Positions 7,363-15,279 of a stretch of 64,000 bases of DNA are shown here, one piece after another. Source of the stretch: an uncultured Flavobacterium sp. Its GTDB lineage: Bacteria > Bacteroidota > Bacteroidia > Flavobacteriales > Flavobacteriaceae. Under the pieces are notes generated by a model. The model worked only from the letters and a program-made list of their open reading frames with translations. It was not told where the DNA came from and did not search any database. Numbering within the stretch: the stretch's first letter is position 1; every line of letters begins with the position of its first letter. The DNA lies in contig NZ_CAMLDD010000005.1 of the NCBI RefSeq assembly GCF_946478785.1, positions 248,001-312,000 on the forward strand, written 5' to 3'. The position numbers and the translations under genes are program-made.

Positions 7363-8577
7363 ATGGACACAAATATTAAAACTAATAAAAAGCTAAAAAG
7401 TTTTGAGGATTTAATTAGCCCAATTGAAATTGATGATTTTCAGGCCAATTATTGGGAAAAGAAGGTCTTGCATGTAAATAGAGAAAATCCGGAGTTTTTT
7501 TCATCTTTGTTTTCAATAGAAGATTTGGATAAACTTTTAGAATATAACCGCCCAAGAGGAAACAGTTTAAGAGTTGTAAAAAGCCAACAACCTATGAATC
7601 CAACTGTATATGAAAATCAGGATGGAAGCCTGAATTTAAACCAACTCTATGTTGCTTATGCAGATGGCTACACAATTGTTGTAAATGAAATACAACGCTT
7701 TTGGGATCCGATTAAATCATTTGTCCAAAACATGCGTTTGCAAATGGATCATAATGTTGTGGCAAATTTATATTTAACTCCCGAAAATGAAAAAGCCTTA
7801 TCTCCACATTATGATTCCCATGATGTTTTTGCCTTGCAGATTTCAGGAGAAAAACACTGGATAGTTTATGATGACACCAATTTTAAAACTCCTTTATTGA
7901 ATAGTTTTCAACCTGTTTTTCAAAGAGAACATCTTAGTGGGGCAAGAGAAATAACTATGAAAGCAGGAGATATCATGTATATTCCCAGAGGTGTTCCTCA
8001 CGAAGCATATACGACAGATGATTCATCAATGCATATTACTATTGGTGTCCATCCTACACAATGGATAGATTTCATCACAAAATCATTGCTAAATTTAAGC
8101 CTGCAGCATGTTGAATTACGAAAAGCACTTCCTTTAGGCTTTTTAAAATCAAATGCAGATGACTTATTATCTCCGGATGCTAAAATTGATTTTATGAGTA
8201 TTTTGCAAAAGGTATTTAATGATGAAAACATTAAAGGTTCCCTAAACATTTTAGAAGAAGAGTTTAGAACAAAAGAACAGCCAAAACCTGATGGTCACTT
8301 TTTACATTTAAATAATGTAAATAAAATTAATTTAGAGTCTCAATTAATGAAAAGAGAGGGTGTCACATCTAAGGTTGTTTATGATTTTAGTGCTGCAAGA
8401 ATTATTTTTCAGGGCAATACTATCAAAGGCCCGGCACAGATTGCCAATACCCTGGAATTTATTTCTCAACAAAATGAATCTTTTCAGGTAAAAGAAATAC
8501 CTTTTCTGAATGATGAAAACAAACTAAAGTTAGCAAAAAGGCTTATAAGAGGAGGGTTATTAAGAATCGCTGATTAA
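7363..8577 (+). CDS. JmjC/cupin-fold Fe(II)/2-oxoglutarate oxygenase-like protein
   Basis: 404 residues resembling the cupin_4/JmjC ribosomal-oxygenase group (RoxA/YcfD, MINA53, NO66). The iron-binding facial triad is visible: H149-x-D151 in SPHYDSHDVF and H213 in IPRGVPHEAY, followed by a C-terminal dimerisation/winged-helix-like region of about 150 residues. Relatives hydroxylate Arg or His side chains of proteins. Its place inside the precursor cluster suggests hydroxylation of a core residue or, alternatively, housekeeping ribosomal-protein hydroxylation. It is a single-gene unit ending in a strong terminator at 8673. There is also a weak TTGGCAT motif at 7264, 99 bp upstream. Confidence 0.85.
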   Translation: MDTNIKTNKKLKSFEDLISPIEIDDFQANYWEKKVLHVNRENPEFFSSLFSIEDLDKLLEYNRPRGNSLRVVKSQQPMNPTVYENQDGSLNLNQLYVAYADGYTIVVNEIQRFWDPIKSFVQNMRLQMDHNVVANLYLTPENEKALSPHYDSHDVFALQISGEKHWIVYDDTNFKTPLLNSFQPVFQREHLSGAREITMKAGDIMYIPRGVPHEAYTTDDSSMHITIGVHPTQWIDFITKSLLNLSLQHVELRKALPLGFLKSNADDLLSPDAKIDFMSILQKVFNDENIKGSLNILEEEFRTKEQPKPDGHFLHLNNVNKINLESQLMKREGVTSKVVYDFSAARIIFQGNTIKGPAQIANTLEFISQQNESFQVKEIPFLNDENKLKLAKRLIRGGLLRIAD

Positions 8578-8672
8578 AAAGGACTTTAGAAAATTATTAT
8601 TTATCATCTTATAAAAAAGTTTATATGTTGCTTATTAATAAAACCAGCTAGAGTGCTTATAAAACAAATAAT

Positions 8673-8710
8673 GTATCGGGAATATTTCTCTGTTCCCGAT
8701 ACTCTTTTTT
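8673..8710 (+). terminator. Intrinsic terminator after the JmjC gene
   Basis: A perfect 10-bp stem (GTATCGGGAA, 8673-8682, with TTCCCGATAC, 8693-8702) is followed by TCTTTTTT. It lies between the convergent JmjC gene and LuxR-type gene. The rest of 8578-8800 shows nothing else. Confidence 0.85.
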
Positions 8711-8800
8711 CTATTGTATTGATTAGGGGCAACAAAAACACCAATGGTTAATTTTAAAGAGTTAAATGTTTTTACATGTGTGATAGCCTAATAACGTTAT

Positions 8801-9568
8801 TTAAATAAGCTTATTATTTGTAGCGTAAGTAATAGCTTCTGAAATATTGGTAACCTCTAATTTCTCAAATAATTTTCTTCTGTGAAACTTTACGGTATCT
8901 GGCGAAACAAATATTTCATCTGCTATTTCGTTTATAGTAAAACCTCTTGTTGAAAGCTGTAAGATCTCTTTTTCTCTTTTGGATAAGCAGGTTTTTTCAG
9001 AATCTTCCCAGAATCCCAGGTTAAGATTGTACTTATATACCTTATTTTCTCCATTTTTATAAATTTTAATATTACCGGCTTTACGTTCAGATGACAAGGA
9101 AATAATACATATTGCTTTCCATATTTTTCCGGTATCAGTTAAAAAAACCGGAGTCAGTTTTTGATTGATCAAAATCAATTTTCCCTCCTTATTTTTCAAA
9201 TGAAAATCATAGGTTATAGTATAATGAGTCCTTTCCTCGGCCAATACTTTTTCATAAAAATCAAATCCCGCAGAATTGATCTTAAGCAATAACTCCAAAT
9301 CAGCTTCGGGTACATGTTTAAAATAAAATTTATAGCCCATTTCCAGAACTTCTTCAGCTGTGTTTCCACAAAGAAACAGCGGGTTTTCTGATACAAACTC
9401 GAAACCCTGCTTTAAGTAATCAATAACGTAAATACTAGTATAGGTAGCTCTTGAAAAAGCTTTTATAGGCTCTAAATATTCTAATTTTTTGGCTATCTCG
9501 TCATCTGTTAAGCCGTTAATTATATTTCTTGAATCGAAAAACGAGTTTAAATCAGCTGCATTCATCAC
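8801..9568 (-). CDS. PAS-like/LuxR-type transcriptional regulator
   Basis: 255 residues. The N-terminal two thirds look PAS-like (FVSENPLFLCGN, later blocks with KNKEGKLILINQKLTPV). The C-terminus is a clear GerE/LuxR helix-turn-helix (about 188-250): LSKREKEILQL, GFTINEIADEIFVSPDTVKFHRRKLFEKLEV. No receiver-domain Asp is visible, so it is not a classical response regulator. It is the only minus-strand gene in the cluster and is divergent from the acyltransferase gene; it may regulate precursor or transport genes. Similar PAS-LuxR proteins are common in flavobacteria. Confidence 0.82.
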   Translation of the reverse strand: MMNAADLNSFFDSRNIINGLTDDEIAKKLEYLEPIKAFSRATYTSIYVIDYLKQGFEFVSENPLFLCGNTAEEVLEMGYKFYFKHVPEADLELLLKINSAGFDFYEKVLAEERTHYTITYDFHLKNKEGKLILINQKLTPVFLTDTGKIWKAICIISLSSERKAGNIKIYKNGENKVYKYNLNLGFWEDSEKTCLSKREKEILQLSTRGFTINEIADEIFVSPDTVKFHRRKLFEKLEVTNISEAITYATNNKLI

Positions 9569-9766
9569 ATTTGAGTTTTACTCAAATTTAATAGTTTTTT
9601 ACTATGTATGAAAATAATTACATATATATCATGCTAATTTGGCGAATATCAAAAATATGGAACCCATATTTAAAAATATTATATGTTTTTGATTGATTTT
9701 CAAACAATTAAATGTTAAAAAAGATAAGTGTATGTTTGATAATTATCTTCAAACTTCCGTAAAAGA

Positions 9767-9856
9767 ATGAAAATAATGATATCATATTTAAAATTTTTTA
9801 GAATTGTATTGTTACATCTTCTATACCTTCTTCTTATTATTTTACTTCAAAATTAA
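9767..9856 (+). CDS. Possible 29-residue hydrophobic micropeptide
   Basis: In the 395-bp gap between divergent genes (9569-9963) a frame starts at ATG 9767, preceded by GTAAAAGA, and ends at TAA 9854. It would encode a short basic-hydrophobic peptide (MKIMISYLKFFRIVLLHLLY, then LLLIILLQN), one TM helix. Length and AT content allow chance occurrence. The remainder of the gap is AT-rich and presumably holds the divergent promoters; no clear boxes were assigned. Confidence 0.25.
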   Translation: MKIMISYLKFFRIVLLHLLYLLLIILLQN

Positions 9857-9963
9857 CAAACCTACACAAAAGTTTAGTTTATTGATTTTCAAATAAATAC
9901 TACTATTTGGTGTAGTTAAATAACGATATATGAAAATTAGCTTTGTTATAAAACCAACGAACC

Positions 9964-10629
9964 ATGATTATTACACAAAGTTATTTAGAAAGATTAGAAT
10001 TAGATCAGCTAACCGAATTAGCAAAGTTTGTAGTTGAAGAGAATTTCAGCCATCATTGCGAAAATGTAACTTCAAAGGAACTTATAGACGACACACAGGA
10101 TGTGTACGACGAAGAGTTAAACTACTTTAAAGACTCTGAAATTTTTGTGGCCAAAGATTTTTCGGGAAATATTCAAGGGTCTATACGGGTAATTAAATGG
10201 GATTATAAAGCGAGGCTTCCAATTCAAAAAATTTTTGATATTGACCCTTTAACCCTATTAAGTTATTCGGAAAAATTATCTTCAGTATGGCACATAGGCA
10301 GATTTGCCACAAAAAAGAATATTAAAGATAAAACCTTATTCAGAAGACTGATGGTTTGCGCTATAGCCCCAATATGTGAACAAAAAAATGGTGTTGCCTT
10401 TGCTGAATGTGACAGCAAATTATTAAGAATCATGAATCTTCTTGGAATAAAAACAGAAGTTATTGGAACTGCAATTAATTATCTTGGCTCAGAGACTATC
10501 CCAATATCAATGAGTTATGACGGATTGAAAGAGTTTTACTGTAACAACAAATATTTGGTAACCTCTCAGTATATCGATAAAATGTCGAGTCAAATATTTG
10601 AAAATAAAGAATATAATTATCAGGCATAA
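9964..10629 (+). CDS. GNAT/autoinducer-synthase-fold N-acyltransferase-like protein
   Basis: 221 residues. The centre, VWHIGRFATKKN... LFRRLMVCAIAPICEQKN then FAECDSKLLRIMNLLGI, resembles the acyl-donor binding and core strands of the LuxI/FeeM/PEP-CTERM-type N-acyl transferases. These use acyl-ACP or acyl-CoA to acylate an amine. In NHLP-type RiPP clusters, GNAT-family maturases that attach fatty acids to Lys/Orn side chains are known (selidamides). Several cores here have a Lys near the C-terminus, so lipidation is a testable proposal. An alternative is synthesis of a small acylated signal. No operon partner overlaps; the AraC-type gene follows after 110 bp. Confidence 0.65.
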   Translation: MIITQSYLERLELDQLTELAKFVVEENFSHHCENVTSKELIDDTQDVYDEELNYFKDSEIFVAKDFSGNIQGSIRVIKWDYKARLPIQKIFDIDPLTLLSYSEKLSSVWHIGRFATKKNIKDKTLFRRLMVCAIAPICEQKNGVAFAECDSKLLRIMNLLGIKTEVIGTAINYLGSETIPISMSYDGLKEFYCNNKYLVTSQYIDKMSSQIFENKEYNYQA

Positions 10630-10739
10630 TATTTAAAACATTCTTTCTGAATGATACAAACAGATTAAAATTCACAAAAAAGACTTGTCAGAGCCGGGTT
10701 TTTAAAAATTGTTGACTAACAGATTAAATTTCCATTAAA

Positions 10740-11396
10740 ATGATAAATCAAATTACAAAAAATACTACAATAGATTGGTCGTCTCCAGATATTTTAACTC
10801 AGATTGTTCAAAACATTAAGAACCCATTAGATACGATTCTTACAGCCAGTCAGCCACATACCCTGGATAATACAACTCAAAATGAAATTATATTTTCCAG
10901 CAGCAAACAAATAAATGATCTTATTGAGGAAATTGTAAAAGAAATCAAATCAAAATCTGTCAGTCTGACAATTCAGGGGCGTCCGGATATTTTTGATATA
11001 TATGAAACTAATAAGAATGTTCAGAGCTTATGCCTGAATAAAATGAATCCGCAAAAAGTTACAAAACTGGATCAGGACTGGTTGATAAATTTAGAAAAAG
11101 AAATTTACAATTCAATCAATCAAAATGATATGAATTTATATGAGCTATCATATAAAATGGCAGTTAGTGAAAGACAATTACATAGAAAAATAGCCAGCTT
11201 AGTTCATTTGACACCCAATAAATACATACGGATACTGCGATTGCACAAAGCCAAACATATAATCGATAATTATATTCAAAATTCGATTTCGCAGGTGGCT
11301 TATTCTGTGGGTTACAATGATGTACATTATTTCTCAAAGTTGTTTTCAAGCCAATATGATATTTCGCCCAAAGAGTTAATAAATTCTCTGAGATGA
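10740..11396 (+). CDS. AraC-family regulator with a degenerate HisKA-like N-terminus
   Basis: 218 residues. The C-terminal 100 residues are an AraC/XylS double helix-turn-helix (NLYELSYKMAVSERQLHRKI, ISQVAYSVGYNDVHYFSKLF, ISPKEL). The N-terminal segment around residues 20-62 (IVQNIKNPLDTIL ... FSSSKQINDLIEEIV) aligns by eye with the phosphoacceptor helix pair of histidine kinases (SHEIRNPLxxI), but Gln replaces the His. No ATPase or receiver domain is present. It looks like the end pieces of an HTCS joined together. It directly precedes precursor 8 (53 bp) and the export operon, which it may control. Confidence 0.8.
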   Translation: MINQITKNTTIDWSSPDILTQIVQNIKNPLDTILTASQPHTLDNTTQNEIIFSSSKQINDLIEEIVKEIKSKSVSLTIQGRPDIFDIYETNKNVQSLCLNKMNPQKVTKLDQDWLINLEKEIYNSINQNDMNLYELSYKMAVSERQLHRKIASLVHLTPNKYIRILRLHKAKHIIDNYIQNSISQVAYSVGYNDVHYFSKLFSSQYDISPKELINSLR

Positions 11397-11448
11397 AAAT
11401 GTAGCAGCAAACAATTACCAGCATAAAATAAAATTTAAAAACAAAAAC

Positions 11449-11784
11449 ATGATATTAACAGAAGAACAAAAAAAGGGTCAGGATGTATTTTTCAGGATAA
11501 TTACCGAAGCTTGGGAGAATGATGATTTTAAAGAATCATTACTTACAAATCCTGAAAAAGCACTGGAAAAGTTTTTTGGAAGAAGTCTGCCAGCTGGAAA
11601 AAAAATTAAGGTAGCAGACCAGTCTAATCCTGAGTATATATATATAAATATTCCTGTAAAACCACAGATTAGAGATGTTGAGTTAGACGAAAAAAAGTTA
11701 GATAAAGTAACCGGAGGTACATCAAACGGTTCTGTTATTACCGATTATGAAAGTTTGTATGATTCTTTACGAAAAATGCATTAA
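11449..11784 (+). CDS. NHLP-leader RiPP precursor peptide 8
   Basis: A 111-residue precursor separate from the main array and just upstream of the export operon. The leader has the usual blocks (EAWENDDFKESLLTNPEKAL, LPAGKKIKVADQS, YIYINIPVKP, ELDEKKLDKVTGG). The core after VTGG is polar: TSNGSVITDYESLYDSLRKM plus H. It has no Cys, Pro or Trp and is unlike the other seven, so it may be a separate product or a signalling peptide. Confidence 0.85.
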   Translation: MILTEEQKKGQDVFFRIITEAWENDDFKESLLTNPEKALEKFFGRSLPAGKKIKVADQSNPEYIYINIPVKPQIRDVELDEKKLDKVTGGTSNGSVITDYESLYDSLRKMH

Positions 11785-11874
11785 TAAAATTTCGAATGGC
11801 AGATGCATCAGGCTTTTTGTCTTAATCAACAGCGTGAATTCAAATAAATTAGTATAACCTTAAAAAAATAGATT

Positions 11875-12396
11875 ATGAAACGAGCACTTTTTTTCCTGGG
11901 TCAGTTAAATAGCAGAGATGTAGAATGGATGATCCAGAATGGTCAAAAAATAGAATTAGGAGTTGGTGAAAAACTGATTCAGAAAGGCAATTTTATAGAC
12001 AGCCTTTATATCATACTATCAGGTCAGTTATCGGTATGCGCTGAAAATGGCGATAAGGAAGACATTGCAATATTAGGATCCGGAGAGGTTGTAGGAGAAA
12101 TGTCTTTTTTAGAAACAAGGCCACCTTCTGTTTCTGTAATTGCAAAAAAAGCATCAACAGTATATAAAATTTCCCGTCAGGTTGTAGAGCTAAGGCTTTC
12201 TACAAATCCAGATTTCAAAGCCAATTTTTATTATGCACTCGCACTGTTTCTTTCAAACAGATTAAGAAAGACAACAGATCAACTGGGTTACGGTACGCCT
12301 GAAGAAGAAGATTTGATCGATACAAAAATATTGGATGGCGTTGCACAGGCTGGTTCGCGTTTTGGACAAATTTTAAACAGGTTTTCACAGGCGTAA
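11875..12396 (+). CDS. Cyclic-nucleotide-binding-domain protein without a DNA-binding domain
   Basis: 173 residues forming one CRP-type beta-roll (about 15-125) and a C-terminal helical tail, with no helix-turn-helix. The phosphate-binding cassette reads G74-E75-M-S-F-L-E-T-R82-P-P84-S-V-S-V. The Gly-Glu pair is kept, but the Arg that normally contacts the cyclic phosphate (PRxA pattern) is replaced by Pro84, with R82 two residues early. It may bind cAMP atypically or not at all. It starts the export operon (31 bp before the TolC gene), so it could gate or scaffold the transporter in response to the cluster's adenylyl cyclase. Confidence 0.82.
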   Translation: MKRALFFLGQLNSRDVEWMIQNGQKIELGVGEKLIQKGNFIDSLYIILSGQLSVCAENGDKEDIAILGSGEVVGEMSFLETRPPSVSVIAKKASTVYKISRQVVELRLSTNPDFKANFYYALALFLSNRLRKTTDQLGYGTPEEEDLIDTKILDGVAQAGSRFGQILNRFSQA

Positions 12397-12426
12397 TTGA
12401 GTATAAAACTTAACATCAAATTTTAA

Positions 12427-13992
12427 ATGAGGGCTTACTATTTCTTTTTTTCTGTATTGATTGTTGTTGCTAATAGCTTATATGGTCAATCTAAAATTAA
12501 ATGCGATTTAATTGAATTATCCAGCATTGCATTTAATAAAAATCCAAATATTAAAAGCACTTATTATGCTATACAAACCGCCGAAGCCGGTGTTCAGGTT
12601 CAGGCAGGTACATTTGATTATAATTTAAATTCGGGACTGTCTTACCAAACCGGCAGATATAATCTCTATGATGCCGATCCCAGAACCGAATTTATTGACC
12701 GCTCATTAAAATCTAATACTGTTGACTTTTCAGCTGGTCTGCAGAAGAAATTCCGAACATCGCAAATTGTAGACTTAGGGGTAAAGTACCTCTACAACGA
12801 CAGCAATTTTCCGTTTAACTCGTTTAATGAATATGTAGGTCCTTTTTATGGAAACCATACCGGAGTAGTAAATCTTTCTTTAACACAGCCGCTTTTAAGA
12901 GGGAGGGGAAAAAGAATTGCTACAATAGGAGAAAGAGTATCAAGTCTATACATTGATAAAAATAAATATGACTATGAATTCACCAACTCTTATGAAATTT
13001 TGCAGATTGGCGTAGCGTATTGGAACTATTATACTGCTTTTAAAAGTTTAGACGTTTACGTGCAGAATGAGGCCAGGGTTCGAAACTTGTTAGAGATGAC
13101 AAAAGAATTGGTTAAAGCTGATAAAAAACCTTGGGGAGATCTTGCCCAAATTAATGCGGATTTGACCAATCAGGAAAGATTAACCGTGGTTGCGAGGCAA
13201 AATTTATACAATTCAAGAATAAATTTAGGAAGAGCTATCGGTTTATCTGATGAGGAAAGTGAGCAATTAGGTATTCCCATTAATGATTTTCCGGCTGTTG
13301 AAGGAAGTGGTTACAACGAAAACACCAATAAAGAGGCTTTTATTAAAACCGCTGTAGAAAACAGGGGAGATATAAAAGCGGTAAAAAAGATTACTGAAGC
13401 TGTAGAACTTCAGTACCAATTAGCCGAAAACAATAGGAAGGTTCAATTGGATCTGACCGGTTTTGTCTATTATGGGAGCACCAGCACAGGTAACGGAGTA
13501 GATAAAACCCTGACTTCTTTTGTTAACAATCAGGGGCAGGATGTTGGAGGCGGTGCAAGATTGACATTTTTATTTCCATTGAATAATAATATTGCAAAAG
13601 GAAATTATTCAATCAGTAAAATTGCCGTAAAAGATCAGGCAGTAATAAGTGATAACACGCAGCGAAACATTGCGTTAAATGTCAATATTGCGTTTAATAA
13701 TTTAAACAACAGCGTTTTGATTGTTGAAAAAGCAAAAGAGTCGATGACGTTTTATCAGGAAGCTTTTAACAACGAACAGATAAAATTTCAAATGGGCTTA
13801 ACCACTCTTTTTAATTTAATGCAGTTTCAGGAAAGATACACTTATTCAGAATTGGAATATCTTAATGCAGAACAGCAGTTTTCAAATGCAATTATCAGCC
13901 TCAGACATGAAACAGGTACTCTTGTTTCTAAAGAAAACCTTGACTTTAATGTCATTCAAAATGCATTTTATACTGTACCCAATATAAATTAA
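12427..13992 (+). CDS. TolC-family outer-membrane efflux protein
   Basis: 521 residues with a signal peptide (about 1-20, cut near LYGQS) and the duplicated helical-hairpin/beta-barrel layout of outer-membrane efflux proteins (motif SLTQPLLRGRGKRIA near residue 155, long helices thereafter). It would form the outer-membrane duct for the NHLM exporter. It is 15 bp ahead of the HlyD gene in the same operon. Confidence 0.88.
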   Translation: MRAYYFFFSVLIVVANSLYGQSKIKCDLIELSSIAFNKNPNIKSTYYAIQTAEAGVQVQAGTFDYNLNSGLSYQTGRYNLYDADPRTEFIDRSLKSNTVDFSAGLQKKFRTSQIVDLGVKYLYNDSNFPFNSFNEYVGPFYGNHTGVVNLSLTQPLLRGRGKRIATIGERVSSLYIDKNKYDYEFTNSYEILQIGVAYWNYYTAFKSLDVYVQNEARVRNLLEMTKELVKADKKPWGDLAQINADLTNQERLTVVARQNLYNSRINLGRAIGLSDEESEQLGIPINDFPAVEGSGYNENTNKEAFIKTAVENRGDIKAVKKITEAVELQYQLAENNRKVQLDLTGFVYYGSTSTGNGVDKTLTSFVNNQGQDVGGGARLTFLFPLNNNIAKGNYSISKIAVKDQAVISDNTQRNIALNVNIAFNNLNNSVLIVEKAKESMTFYQEAFNNEQIKFQMGLTTLFNLMQFQERYTYSELEYLNAEQQFSNAIISLRHETGTLVSKENLDFNVIQNAFYTVPNIN

Positions 13993-14007
13993 TAAAAATC
14001 GGAAATC

Positions 14008-15270
14008 ATGTCAGCAAGTTTTTTCAGAAAATCAGCTTTAGAAAAGCTTTCTACTCCAGAAAAGTTAGATCAGTTAATAAAAGTTACAGGACCAAAAGCC
14101 TGGATTGCCCTTATTACGGTTGCCTTAGCCTTGTTTACAGGAGTAGTCTGGTCATTTGCAGGAACAGTAAAAACTAAATTAGATGTAATTGGGGTTGTTT
14201 TGGGAGGAGAAGTTCATGAGGTTGTGGCTACTTCACAAGGACAGTTGGTAGAATTAAAAGTCGCTATTGGCAATAAAGTAAAAAAAGGAGATGTAATTGC
14301 CACCATAAAACAGCCTGAGCTGCTGCAGCAGATAGAAGATGCAAAGGCAGTCGTTTTAGACCGAAAATTTGAGATGGGAAAATTGTCATCCTATGGAAAT
14401 CAGGGAACGCAATTACAAGGTGAATTAATCAAACAGACACGTGTCAGCATTCTGGGGGAAATTGAATCAGAAAAAAAGAAGTTGCTTTTTTTGAATAATC
14501 AGCTGGAATCAGAAAACGAACTGCTCAGCAAGGGATTAATAACGAAGTCTGAAGTTGCAAACACGAAACAGCAGATTGAGGTTTCAAAAAATGCCATAGA
14601 ACGACTAAAAGGCCAAAAAGCAGAAACGTCAAACCAACAGCATGATTTAGGATTTGACCTGCAGCAGAAAGTGACACTGCAAAATCAAAGAATTGCTGAG
14701 GCCGAAAGAAATTTACTTTTTTTAACCGAACGCTATGATATTCAAAGAAACATAAAAAGTCCTTACGACGGGGAAGTTGTAGAAGTTTTGACCGATGCGG
14801 GTGTTGTCGTAGGTGAAGGAACCCCCTTGTTTAAACTCAAAAACCTTAGTAAAGCCAAGCATTCACAGTTAAAAGGAGTTCTCTATATTCCATCACAGGA
14901 TGGAAAAAAAATTAAAAAGGGAATGGAAGCCCTAGTAGTTCCTTCAACTGTTCAGCCTCAGGAGTATGGCTTTATAAAAGGAAAAGTAACCTATGTTTCT
15001 GACTTTCCTGTAACACAACAAGGTATGTTGACTTTGATAAAAAATGACCAGATGGCAAAAGGTCTTTTAGCATCGGGCCCCTTATTTGAAGTTCATGTAG
15101 ACTTTGAAAATGATCCGGAATCTTATAGTGGATTCAAATGGACTTCCGCAAAGGGACCGGATGTTTTTATAAAAGAGGGAACCTCATGTATGGGAAAAGT
15201 TACCATCAGGGAAGAGCCCCCTGTAACAATTGTGGTTCCTGCATTCAAGAAATTTTTTGATCTATATTAA
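14008..15270 (+). CDS. NHLM-system HlyD-like periplasmic adaptor protein
   Basis: 420 residues: short cytoplasmic N-terminus, one TM helix (about 33-52, AWIALITVALALFTGVVWSF), a split biotinyl-lipoyl domain (VATSQGQLVELKVAIGNKVKKGD and later IKSPYDGEVVEVL) around a coiled-coil hairpin (about 105-235), then a beta-barrel domain. It matches the adaptor type named NHLM bacteriocin system secretion protein (TIGR03794). It links the ABC exporters to the TolC-like duct. Confidence 0.88.
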   Translation: MSASFFRKSALEKLSTPEKLDQLIKVTGPKAWIALITVALALFTGVVWSFAGTVKTKLDVIGVVLGGEVHEVVATSQGQLVELKVAIGNKVKKGDVIATIKQPELLQQIEDAKAVVLDRKFEMGKLSSYGNQGTQLQGELIKQTRVSILGEIESEKKKLLFLNNQLESENELLSKGLITKSEVANTKQQIEVSKNAIERLKGQKAETSNQQHDLGFDLQQKVTLQNQRIAEAERNLLFLTERYDIQRNIKSPYDGEVVEVLTDAGVVVGEGTPLFKLKNLSKAKHSQLKGVLYIPSQDGKKIKKGMEALVVPSTVQPQEYGFIKGKVTYVSDFPVTQQGMLTLIKNDQMAKGLLASGPLFEVHVDFENDPESYSGFKWTSAKGPDVFIKEGTSCMGKVTIREEPPVTIVVPAFKKFFDLY

Positions 15271-15279
15271 TAAATACAA

